Positions 23,701 to 34,243 of a stretch of 64,000 bases of DNA are shown in pieces. How positions within the stretch are numbered: the stretch's first letter is position 1; every line of letters starts with the position of its first letter. The position numbers were made by a program, and so were the translations under genes. Source of the DNA: Taxillus chinensis (taxonomy: Eukaryota; Streptophyta; Magnoliopsida; Santalales; Loranthaceae); contig CM042090.1 of NCBI GenBank assembly GCA_023512835.1, positions 16,049,117-16,113,116 on the forward strand. The letters run 5' to 3'. The notes beneath the pieces were generated by a model, which saw only the letters and a list, made by a program, of their open reading frames with translations, ran no database searches and was not told the origin of the DNA.

Positions 23701-25130
23701 TTCACACAACACACATCGTAGAAATTGAATAATGCGACAGTGCCTTTTATTGTTGTACCACTTTTAATGTAAAGCAATTATTCAACCATTCACGACAATT
23801 GATCCCCACAGCGAATTATTCGAATCCCTAATCTTAAAAAGGAGATATGAATGTTGTATCGAAAACTTAATAATAAAAAGCATAGGGTTCCACAAGAGTT
23901 GTACTTCTCAAGAGTGTCTTTCGATTCAGAGGTGGCCGATTTGGCCTAATCAAGGGTCGGAGTGCAGCCGAAGACGAGCCTAGGCGAGGGATATTCTGAT
24001 GTTATTGAGCTGACAAGAGGTGCTCTTCGCCACCAGCGAATTCCCATCCGTCTTCGGCCTCCCACTGCAATGTCGGTGAGGCTTCATCAATAGGTGCCGA
24101 GAAAATGACAACAAGACTACTGAGGTGGGACGAGAGGGCTTATCACTCCATTGCTGCCCATGATCAAAATTCAGAAGCAATCCAATTTAAGAATGAATAC
24201 GTGTTTGGATCAGACAGAAATCATCAAATTTAACTAGTCATATTGATTGGACAGAAATATGGAAATAAAAAAATTGAAAATAATATTTAATCACTCATAT
24301 TGGCAGGTTAAATGTAGCCACTCATTTGACTAATGATCAAATTTATCATAACAATAGAGAGCTCATTGTAAGATAGTTTTTACACTTTTTAGTTATTTTT
24401 TGACTAAAATTTAAATTTGTTGAGAACACTATGAATGTTCTAACAGACGGGATTAGCGGGTCATTTGTATTTGTTGAATTGCTTGAATCATACTATACAA
24501 CATGCCAAATATATTTGTAGATGGTAGTTTTTCTTTATTATTAATTATTTAATTTTAACCAATAGAGAGAAAACTTGGATTAGAATAAATATTTTCTTGT
24601 GGATGTGGCCATGCCAGATTTGTTTGTTGTTATTTTTTTCTCTTAGATATTTTATTCTTTGCTGATTTTAATACTTCAAATTAGATCTACTGGGTTGAAG
24701 CACTGATAGTTGAGATGAGTGCAGATCCTACAGCCAATTTGGCAGTGCTTTCTCCAGCCCCGAGGGCAAGGGCTGCTTCAAATGGGCAATTAGAAATCAA
24801 TTGACCTTTTGCTTTCCTCTCAAGAAACCAACTGATTTATTTTGTTAGTCATGCAAATGTTGCATCAAATATTGCTCTTGGATTTTTTTTTCATGAACTG
24901 TTTCTTTCATGACATAGCAGGTGCAAGCAATGTATAGGATTGGAAAGGGTGAACCTCCCCCTGTTCCTGATACACTTTCTAATGATGCTCGTGATTTCAT
25001 CCTAAAATGCCTACAAGCTTGCCCTGATAGTCGTCCAACTGCTGCTGAGCTGTTAGACCATCCATTTGTAAAGGGGCCACCTCCTTTCTCTGCCATCACA
25101 TCACCTCAGACTCAAATCTGCCAGTCTTAA
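17766..25130 (+). CDS. MEKK1: MEKK1-type mitogen-activated protein kinase kinase kinase
   Basis: Eight exons: 17766-18718, 19465-19549, 19687-19749, 20397-20554, 21620-21692, 21803-21862, 22732-22848 and 24921-25130, all in phase, 572 aa. Residues 1-290 form a Gly/Ser-rich, low-complexity regulatory region. The C-terminal kinase domain has the Gly loop [11 protein letters not shown] (305-315), ATP-binding Lys326 (FFAVKEV), catalytic HRDIKCAN (419-426), DFG at 439-441 (DFGLAK), GTPFWMAPE and [13 protein letters not shown]. All catalytic residues are present. MEKK1 acts at the top of defence, wounding and cold MAPK cascades through MKK1/2 and MPK4 in Arabidopsis. The exon pattern and the [13 protein letters not shown] segment favour MEKK1 over other MEKK subgroups. 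The start at 17766 is the upstream in-frame Met; Met at 17856 (MDSKPNRRK) aligns better with the recalled Arabidopsis N terminus. Intron 7 (2,072 bp) is unusually long. Confidence 0.93.
23460..24445. mobile_element. Probable MITE or small DNA transposon in MEKK1 intron 7
   Basis: The two ends are imperfect inverted repeats. The left end (AGAGCACTATTAGTAGC followed by TTTAGTTAAAATTTAG) resembles the reverse complement of the right end (AGAACATTCATAGTG followed by AAATTTAAATTTTAG). The middle (about 23620-24200) is less AT-rich than its surroundings and has no recognised coding. Such elements with TTTAGCTAAA-like ends are common in plant introns. No clear target-site duplication was seen. Confidence 0.35.
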
Positions 25131-26390
25131 GTTTTCTCGGTTTGGCTTAACTATGTAAGGGTCCCATTTAATTAAGAAATCCTACTTTAAAATGTTTGTA
25201 TTTAGGTTAAGCGTTTATGATGACCAAAATATGGTCAATGCTCTTTACTCTTAACACATTTTACTGAGGACAAGAAAGAACACGAAACTTTCTGGTTTTA
25301 AAATTTGCCCCAGCCTGGGCTTTGGATACACTTTTATCAAGGCATGTCAGCATATGGAAAGTAGTGAGGCCTCCTATTGTGATGTTCATAGGCAGCTGAG
25401 ATAGATTTATTTTTGATGTTTTAAAAACACGAAAACCAGAAAGTTGAAGCATGTTGTTTATTGACGCATATGTTGTCTTAGAGGCAGTTAACCTGCTTCT
25501 CTTAGTTTGGGTCTCATTGATATATTATTTCACCCTAGAAAAGGACTGTACTTCAAAGAGAAAAAAATGCAATATTATTTCTTATTGGGTTTCTAGTGAG
25601 TCAATTTGTTTACTATAGGCATGTGTTGCAGTTATTGGGTTTCAAGTAGGCTGATTTGTTTATTACACTATTGTGTTGCAGTTATTCCGTTTTGCCTGTC
25701 AGGAACAAATTTGAAATTTCATCGAAGTCTCACGATACTTGTTGCAGCGACTTAAATATGCTTGATGCATTGTAAGGCTTAAGCATTCCTTGATTTAAAA
25801 GAACTCCTTCAGAATTGCATGCGGCAACATGGCACTGCACAGTCGTACTTGCTTGAGAATGGCCATCAATAGCATGCTCAGCTCATCTGGAACTGTTCCG
25901 AAAGTCTGGTAGAGAATGTCCTACTTAAATTATTTTCATTATTTTGAGGCACTCACTGGGAAAAAAATAATCTATTTGATAAGACTGGTGTTCAATGTTG
26001 CACCATATTTTGTAAAATTTGTAATTCAGGAAAAAGATCATGTATATATGTTATCGAAATTCAAAAGTCCGTGTTTTGTCTTTCTGCCAATTGTCTAATG
26101 AAGTTGACTGTCATTATCGACAATGAGGGAAGAAGCTAGCATTTATTGAAAGACATTTCTGATAAAGAAGCGTTTGGTTCATGTTTTGTATGCCTCCTGT
26201 TCTATTGTATTTCCATCCAAATCGAAACCCAACCAAACACAACACAACTGCCTTTGTTCGACTAATTCGTGCTTCATTTGTTGATGCTATTCCGAAAAGG
26301 AAGTACGTGGTTAGTATTGTTAGGCTTTCTGTAATTGCACGAAATGAATCTTCCAAACACTGCAAAAGGTATATTTTAGGCTTTGACTTA

Positions 26391-26815
26391 ATTTGATAAT
26401 GTTGTATTTTTAAAAGAAGTTATTTTTAGTTGTGTTGGAAACAAAAGCTATTATGAAAATAAGATGTTTGATAAAATATAATTTTAAAAGTGACGTTAAA
26501 GTTAAAAGTAAATAATAAATATTTAATAAATTAAAATAAATTATTGTGAAATTTTAAAAAGTTAAAAATAATATTTTATTATTATAATTTTTAAATATTT
26601 TTTTAACTCTATTCCAATGACTCACCTGCTCACACATCATTTTCATCCCTCAACACCCCATCCCTGCTCACACATCATTTTTATCCCTCAACACCTCATT
26701 CCTGTCATTATAAGTACTTTTTTAAGGTTACCAAATAACTTTTATTGCTTCTAGTTATAAATAAGCAGAAGTAATCTCCCAACAACAATGCCAAACTTAT
26801 CATTTGTCAATTAGC
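26391..26815. mobile_element. hAT-like MITE candidate
   Basis: The left end (TTTGATAATGTTGTATTTTTAAA) is similar to the reverse complement of the right end (TTTGGCATTGTTGTTGGGAG). The flanks carry AAAAGC/GCTTCT words typical of a widespread plant miniature hAT group. The inverted ends are imperfect and no target-site duplication was confirmed. Confidence 0.4.
26625..26700. repeat. Two-copy 38-bp tandem repeat
   Basis: CCTGCTCACACATCATTTT occurs at 26625 and again at 26663, each followed by ATCCCTCAACACC. The copies differ by a few bases. It lies inside the putative MITE. Confidence 0.75.
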
Positions 26816-29049
26816 CCTTCATAAGTTGTAAGCGATAGGAATTGAATATTCTTCTTCTTTGAAAGGTCATATAATAAAAATCTAAAATAAATAAAAAATT
26901 TAAAATAAAGGAAACAAAACAAAACAAGCAACTATGAACGAGGCAGAGTTAGATTCGATCTATGGACAAAAGGGTGATTGGTATTTCTTTGACAAAAAAC
27001 TAATGAAAAGGAATCCAATAATAACTTGACAGAGATTCATCTAATTTTTAAAAACAATTATTTAGTTAAATTTAATATTTCTTTATGAAATGTGACAAAC
27101 TTTAATTTTGTAAATATATTTATTGAATGAAATAAAAAAATTGTTTAGTATTTCTTAGATTTCATGTTTCACTTTCTTGTGTAAGATGGTGTCATAATTC
27201 TTCAATACTTGTTAAACTCTTTTATTGATATATATGTACGGATCATACACAAAAGACTCAAATTTAGTATTAATTTTGTTCACAACCAGTAAATAAAGCA
27301 TAAACACTTTATTTTGATAAGATTGTTGTGTGAACTATTTTATAGTGACGATAATCTAATCTTGAATAATTGTATAGAGTTTATAGATAGTGGTATCAAT
27401 ATGTTATTATACATAGTGAATATGACCGTGATAGAATAAGTTCTACGATGAATATCTATTTTATTATATGAATAATTTTATATTTTATTATTTGACAATT
27501 AATTTATAGATGAATATTAATCCAAGTCATTTAATTAATGCATATTTATTGTTTATGTCTTTTGAATTACCAATGAATAAAATGTATTGCTCTTCAAACA
27601 CTCGATATTTTAGAAATATAATATTATAGATAATGATAACTTTAAATCAGACATGTTGAATTCACACTTTCATTAAACTAAAATTAATGATACTATCATT
27701 ATGTTTAAATTCATAATTATTGAGTAAAATCAAGCGTTTCTAACTATATAGTTTGTTATAAGCCCATAATTTACCACCAATCTAAATTTGAAAAAGTCCC
27801 TTCAACTTTGGTACATGACATCACAATTTATCTGCTCAATAAGCTAGTCTGCTCAACAACATGACATATGAAGCAAGGGATACTTTCGAGCAAATAGCTG
27901 TTGTGGTAGCATATTAAGCTATTGCGTCATTAGGTTGAAAGAATTTCCTCTAACCCAGTTTAGAAGAAAGTTTTGTGCTTATTATAAATCATAACTTATA
28001 TTGGATCATAAATAAGTTACTTATTGGAAAATTAATAGCAACAAATGAAAAAGATGTAATTAGAGAGGCCAAATAGATTCTATTAATAATTGGTTCTAAT
28101 TATGAATATTATAGTATAAAATTATATTTTATGATAATCAGTTATATCAGTGGATAAATATTTATGAAAGAATCTTGTAAATATATTTACATAATTTAAA
28201 GTGCATTTTTTATTTATAACTAGGCTCGTATTAAAACTAATAAATAATAATTTAATTAATTAATGAGATTAATTAGAGCTTTGATTCTATAGGTCCAATT
28301 GGTTTTTATGTTAGCACACTATATTATCTTACGAAGTAATAATTTTATTTTATGGAATTATTTATATATATTTATTTAATGAGACTAAATAAATAATAGT
28401 ATTCAACATATAATTATATGTTTATCTATTTATTTATTTAATAAAAAGTAAATGAATAATTGAATTGAACATAATTATTTATTAAATAAATAATATTGAG
28501 TATTTATTTATTTAGAGTAAATTAATCTACATTTAAATTAATGAAATGATATATGTGAAAAAATCACCAAGAGACATCAGATAAATTAATGAAATGATAT
28601 ATATAATTACCTTTTAAATTTTCACCTTGTTAATATATATATATATATATATTTTGTTATTTTACATATATAATATAATTTAATATTTTTTTTCTGTAAA
28701 GTATTTTAGGTTTTTGGTTAAAATATCATAATAAAATACACTTTAACATTTTAAAAATAAATATATCTCTAAAATAATTTATTTATTAAATATTTGTATT
28801 ATTATAAAAATTACGAATTTTATAAAAATACATTTTCGCTGCTCGGTGTATTGAAAATCTTGAATAATATTCCAACAACATCAATTCTAAAAACTAAATA
28901 GAAAGATAGAAAGATAGATAAAAATAAAATTGAAAGATGGATTATTATTATTTCCCAAAAGGTTAAAGTTAGTAATCTCATTAAGGGTAGCCAATAAATA
29001 ATTTCTTAAACAAAGAAGAAACAAAAAAAAAAAAAAAAAAAACATGGCG

Positions 29050-29207
29050 AGAGATGGAGGTTCATTTTCTTAGCTTATGGTTCCACAATGTCGTCACTGC
29101 GGCGAAAAACTGACCACCATTTGCCCAGACTACCGGCCGCCCCCTTCCCCCATTTTGCGGACGCAACCTTCGAATCATATTTAGATCCATTCTCTCATTA
29201 TATTTAG

Positions 29208-29242
<35 letters not shown>

Positions 29243-29274
29243 ATTGAGGCATCAAAATATCCACAAGCGTCCAG
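29050..29274 (+). other. Putative untranslated first exon of the DUF1644 gene
   Basis: A GC-richer stretch after a long A/T-rich run, with a (CT)n tract at about 29212-29238. It ends in a good 5' splice site (CCAG then GTACTC at 29274/29275). The next coding exon (33302) is preceded by a 3' splice site (GCTTCAG, 33294). A leader exon joined by a roughly 4-kb leader intron is therefore plausible. This is inference without transcript data. Confidence 0.4.
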
Positions 29275-30516
29275 GTACTCCTCTTTGAACCCCTTTTTTC
29301 TGCTTCGTTCTTTATGATTGCGGTGCTTCAATAAATAGAAATTAAATTAAATTAAAATTATAGATCTTCCATTGACCTATATCAAATCCGTTTGCTTTCC
29401 TTAAGTTATTTAATTTCATTTTTTTTCTTGATGATGTTGGTATTAAAGTTTAGGGTTTATTGTAGATTAAGTTTTGAAATTTGGAATTACCATTAGGTAA
29501 TTTGGTTCTCCTGTTAATCCCATCATTGGTCAGAAAATAAAAAAATAACAAAACACGCTTCACGTTGTTAGTGTGTGTGTGAGTGTGTGTGGGATGTCTC
29601 TGTCTGTGCCTGTGCATTGGGAGCCCTTGTTTGTTGGAAAAAAACATCTCTTGCTTTGCTTTTGTTATGTGTGCTTGTGGGGCTTTATTTGCATCGCAAG
29701 CCTTAAATTGTACTGTTTGCTGTTGGTGAGTCAACAGTTTTACGTTCAATATTTATCCTGAGTGCATTGCTATTTTCTAAATGACTATTTGATTCTTTTA
29801 ATGTTCAATACCTTCTGGATTATTGTTATGAAGTATATGACTGTTTTATGTTCATTACTTTACTCTGACTAGGATATTGTTGTTTCCTACCCAGAGATGT
29901 TAGTGGGATCCAAAACTTGATTAGTTTCCTGTAGTTGTCATGAGCGCTTCATCCGTCCTTCCATTTGGATTGCCCCTTTTACCTTGTGTATTGTTTCGCA
30001 TGGAAAGAGACAGAAGAAATTCAAAAAATTAGGAACTTTTTACTACTTTTGAGCATAGATGTTAAAGGCGCGCACTTTTCTCCTGGTGCAGGCAAGGCGG
30101 GGGGGTATTGCACTTCCTCCTATGGAAGTTGCAGGTGATCTGGGAAATGAGCCTGTCCTTCAAAGGCCCTATGCTCTAGGAAACAAAAGGCGCGCCTCTT
30201 GGTCATTCATCTGTTGCTTGTTGTTTTTTTTTTTTTGTTTTTTTTTTTAAATATTTTTTTGATGGCTTATACATTAAAATGCTAGCTTTCAGAGAGTAAA
30301 AAATTGTTATAGGATATGCCCCATGAAAATATGGGATGTTGGGAATGTGCGGAAAAATAGGGCTTATTTTCTTTGACTTCTACATTAAAACACCTATTTA
30401 GAGAAAGAAATAAATGTTATAGCGTATGTATGATATAATGAAAGGTTTCAAATGTGGGGAAGAAATGGTGTTATTTGTTTCAGTTTTACATTAAATTGAA
30501 GAAAAGTGATAAAGGC

Positions 30517-31290
30517 TCAGTTTGGTATTGATTTTGAAAAATTATTTTTGCTTATTTTATAAGTAGAACTAACAAAATTCATTTGGTAAATTTTAAAAAA
30601 TTACTTATAAAAAATATTTCTGTTTTTTATAGTAAAAAGTAGAAACAATTTAAGAGTTGCTTTGCTAATAACAACTTTGAAAATTTTAAAATATCAATTT
30701 TAATCCTGATTCATTCCTGCTACAGCTCCCAGTGGGGGTAGAGGGAGGTGATAGGTGGGTCTGAGACTTGACCCAGGTGTAGTGATCAAAGATGTTGACT
30801 ATAACCAGGAGATGGAGCTTGAATGTCAGCCCACTGCTTGATGATGACGCCATTATCGACTCTCTTTCACAGAGCTTGTCTTTGCTTGTGTCTTTGAGAC
30901 TATGAGCAAGAAGAACAATGGAAATTAATAGGCATTCTTGTTTTTACATAGGCTGCTTGTTATTTTTCTTTTCAAATTTGTTTTTGGGTAAATCCAATTG
31001 AAGTGTTTCAATGGATTTTTTTTGTCAATTTTGGTTAATTGTTTTTTAATTAGTTGAGTTTTTCCTTTTCTCTCCTTTAAATTCATAACATGCGATAACT
31101 TTTAAGGATATTTTTGTATTTTTAAACATTCACAATGATTTTTTTTATTTGTTAAATATGTATTACCTGCTTTTAGAATATACATGTTTAAAATTATAGT
31201 TTACTAAATATTCATATTCACAATAAATTTTTTTTGTCGCAACTAAAAGCATTTTCTTTTAAAAGCATAATGTTATCAAACTAGACTAAA
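30517..31290. mobile_element. hAT-like MITE candidate
   Basis: The left end CAGTTTGGTATTGATTTTGA resembles the reverse complement of the right end (TAGTTTGATAACATTATGC). Subterminal AAAAGCA/GCTTA words match the element type seen at 26391-26815. Ends are imperfect. Confidence 0.4.
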
Positions 31291-32243
31291 AATAAATGTT
31301 ATAAAATATTTATGCTATAAATTGAACATGTTAGGAATTTGATTTAAAAAAAGTGAGTATCTTGTGATTGAAAATTGAAATAGAAGTAAATAAATTTTTG
31401 ACCATTAGAGTTGACATTTGAAACCATGTCAAACTAGAAGAAGAAACACAAGCCCTAGATTACACCTTATAAAAGTATAGTGAGGAGCCTCCTAGCCCAA
31501 AATTTGAAGATGATTACCCTCTTGTGAATTTCATGGATAGAGATTGAGGAGTTATGCTATGATGGCCTAGTTTTTTAATCATTGCATGCTTGTGCTAATT
31601 TTTGTTGGATTGCTTCCCTTAGTAACATGAACTTTATTTTAATGGTCTTTTTATTATTATTTTGTAATAGTTTCATTTTGATAGCTTCAATATATTTATC
31701 TCATTCTTCTTGAATTTGTTCTGTTAATCTATATATATTTTATATAATGTGTGCCTTGTGTCTAAAAAGCCTGAGTCTAGGCTTGAGGACCCCGATGTGT
31801 TAAAAACTATGCTTTTGAAACAGTGTAACATCATTCTAGCGCAGCTTGCTTCTGTATTTATTTATTATGGTGCATGTTTTTGTCAATTCGGGTGATCTTG
31901 ACATATTATTGTCATTAAAACCTTTTTTAAATTTATTCAATAAAGAGGAAAAGAGAGTTGGCTGTATAATATAGGCTAATTATTATTATTTTTTGATTTA
32001 TTTACCCTCAGAACATGTTACACTTTGTCTTTTCATGAATATTATGTTAAATTTAAACTCATGTATTGGAAACAGACCATTTCAGCTGTTTAATATGAAA
32101 CTAAAAATTGAGCTTGATTTGCCACCAGTAAACTACTTGGCTAAACACACGCTAGTGGCATTCTTGCACCTTGATGTATGATTTGTGCTAATAAAAAAGG
32201 ATTGATTGCAAATTATTTTAAAATCTTATATACACTTAGCATT

Positions 32244-32660
32244 CAGGGTGTTAAACAGGCGAGCTGGGGCTCATTTTTAAACAGGCTAAAATTGTCAAGC
32301 CAAGTCTAACTTGCATGCGGCGTGTGCTGGCCCGTTTATATATATATATATATAAATAATTTTTTTTCTTTAAATATATTATTTATTTTGAAAATTTACC
32401 AATTTTAGTTTATATGGATCAAATACAACCTTTACCAAACTTACAAAATATGAGTACAATGTACATTATACAAACTCTTAATATATTAAATCAAAAAAAT
32501 AGGAAAAAAAATAAAAAATAAAAAAATTAGCCCGCGGATTGGCCCGCTTGAGCTTGCGGGTCAGAGCCCATTCTAACTCGTATATAAACGGGTCAGATTT
32601 TATAGGCCCAGCCTGCATGGCCCACTGCCCACAGGCCAGAAGCCCGTTTAACATTCCTAC
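32244..32660. mobile_element. hAT-type MITE with GTTTAAC/GTTAAAC ends
   Basis: The left end CAGGGTGTTAAACAGGC is an imperfect inverted match to the right end GCCCGTTTAACATTCCTA. The body contains the repeated GGCCCG/GCCCGC/CGGGTC words and a (TA)n stretch typical of a well-known group of plant hAT-derived miniature elements. No coding capacity. The target-site duplication is not obvious. Confidence 0.55.
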
Positions 32661-33301
32661 TCAACATTGTGATTATTGTCAAAATTTATGATTGATTGTT
32701 GCTCATGTAAATGTCTAAGCTGCAGTAGATCCCTTATTTGCTGTTGCTTTGAAGCCTTGGGGTTTAATTGCAAGTTGTTGACTCAAGCTGAAAATTAGTT
32801 CATTGCTCTGCACACCATTGCATGTCTTTCACTGAACCAGCTTGCCTGTTATGAACTATTAATGACCATACCAACTCTTTGGTGTTGTTGACTGTTGGCT
32901 TAGCAGTAATAGGGAAGCCTTCCCTTTGGTTTTGCTTTCAATTGATTCAATTCATACATCACACTATTTATTTGGAAAATCTTTTGTATATCAAACATTG
33001 ATATTAATTTGTAAGATTTTTTAGATTTTATGTTGGTGTTTTCTTGCATCTGGGCTATCTCGAAGGCTCAACTAGGCCTTTGTGTGAACTGTAGGATTTT
33101 GGTTGCATTTTATTTATTTATTCAGGCATGACGACACCACCCTCCAAGAAAATTTCTTGGGGGCACCTTTTCTCAGTGTTTTTTAGAGGGTAGCTGTTAT
33201 TAATAATTCATCGCCATTTTGGCAAGTTATTTGATTCATTTCATTTTGTATGTTATGCACATTTGTCTTTATTTCTATTTAAACTAGCTTCAGGTTTGAC
33301 T

Positions 33302-34243
33302 ATGGCAAAAGCAAGCAAAATGCAACGCAAGTCTGGTTCTCAACGTCTCAAACTAAACCCATACCCATTGGCATCTTGCGCCCCTAGGAAGATTGTGAAA
33401 GACAGTCGTCACTGTAGAAAGAAATATCATGCAACAATTGAGAAGAAAGAGAAAAAAGAATGGGAGAACGCCATTTGTTCTGTGTGCTTGGAGTACCCTC
33501 ACAATGCGGTTCTTCTCCTCTGTTCCTCTTACAACATGGGCTGCCGCCCTTACATGTGTGGTACTAGCCATCGTTATTCCAATTGTTTGGATCAGTACAA
33601 GAAAGCATACGCTAGAGTAGCCTCAACTCAATGTGCTAATGAGCTGATGGACCAAATTACTTATAATTTGGATACAGGCGAGTCCAGCAAAATGGAGGTC
33701 TCAGAGCTTCTTTGTCCACTCTGCCGGGGCCAGGTAAAGGGCTGGACTGTGGTGGAAGAGGCTCGAGACTATCTGAATACCAAGAGGAGAACGTGCATGC
33801 ACAATAACTGCTCTTTTGCTGGGACCTATAAAGCACTGCGGAAGCATGTTAGGACAGAGCACCCTTTGGCACAGCCACGGGCTGTGGACCCAGCTCAGGA
33901 AGAGAAATGGAAGAGGCTTGAACGCGAAAGGGAGAGAGATGATGTGTTGAGTACAATTAACTCCACAATGCCGGGTGCAATGGTGCTGGGGGATTATGTG
34001 ATAGAGGGCAACTTTCACAACATTATTGGAGATATGAATCTTGATTTCTTTGGTGATATACGTTTGGATTCATCTGGGCCTCGTTGGAATGGTGGCATGG
34101 GACAGAGGGGTTTTCATAGGGTTCGGCGCACATTGGAGGAGGGAAACAATACCATACGCCGCATTGTACCTTCCAGTCAACGCATGGCAGTGACTGTGAG
34201 GCGGGGGCATGGGAGGCCAAGGACTGCAGCAATGGAACGGTGA
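33302..34243 (+). CDS. DUF1644 zinc-binding protein
   Basis: A single coding exon of 313 aa from the first Met (MAKASKMQRKSG) to TGA at 34241-34243. It has the plant-specific DUF1644 layout: a RING-like cluster CSVCLEYPHNAVLLLCSS with further Cys/His in CGTSHRYSNCLDQYKKAY, then LLCPLCRGQVKGWTVVEEAR. A C2H2-like unit follows (CMHNNCSFAGTYKALRKHVR followed by TEH), with HPLAQPRAVDP and a basic/acidic stretch RLERERERDD. The C-terminal third is Gly/Arg-rich. Family members are nuclear or cytosolic zinc-binding proteins, some linked to stress responses; the molecular role is unsettled. The frame is open upstream of the ATG, but the 3' splice site at 33294 suggests those bases are intron or leader. 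It lies directly upstream of nitrate reductase, as in the Arabidopsis NIA1 region (from memory). Confidence 0.9.
   Translation: MAKASKMQRKSGSQRLKLNPYPLASCAPRKIVKDSRHCRKKYHATIEKKEKKEWENAICSVCLEYPHNAVLLLCSSYNMGCRPYMCGTSHRYSNCLDQYKKAYARVASTQCANELMDQITYNLDTGESSKMEVSELLCPLCRGQVKGWTVVEEARDYLNTKRRTCMHNNCSFAGTYKALRKHVRTEHPLAQPRAVDPAQEEKWKRLERERERDDVLSTINSTMPGAMVLGDYVIEGNFHNIIGDMNLDFFGDIRLDSSGPRWNGGMGQRGFHRVRRTLEEGNNTIRRIVPSSQRMAVTVRRGHGRPRTAAMER

Larger units (their letters stand above)
25131..29040. other. Gene-free AT-rich region after MEKK1
   Basis: Begins with the MEKK1 3' UTR. No family-like reading frame on either strand. It contains a short palindromic element near 26170-26245 (GTTTGGTT ... 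AACCAAAC ends), a probable hAT-like MITE at about 26391-26815, a 38-bp tandem repeat at 26625-26700, and a (TA)n run near 28636-28652. A long A tract ends at about 29042. Confidence 0.6.
29275..33294 (+). other. Putative 4-kb leader intron of the DUF1644 gene, transposon-rich
   Basis: Non-coding AT-rich sequence. It holds at least two miniature-transposon candidates (about 30517-31290 and 32244-32660). It also holds a dispersed-repeat-like GGCGCGC stretch at 30066-30200 and a related CCTTGTGTCTAAAAAGCCTGAG stretch near 31751. No open frame has family features. Confidence 0.45.

Noticed and set aside
27390..27405. GTGGTATCAATATG as a second retrotransposon primer-binding site
   Set aside because: Only part of the motif matches and there is no LTR-like or purine-tract context.
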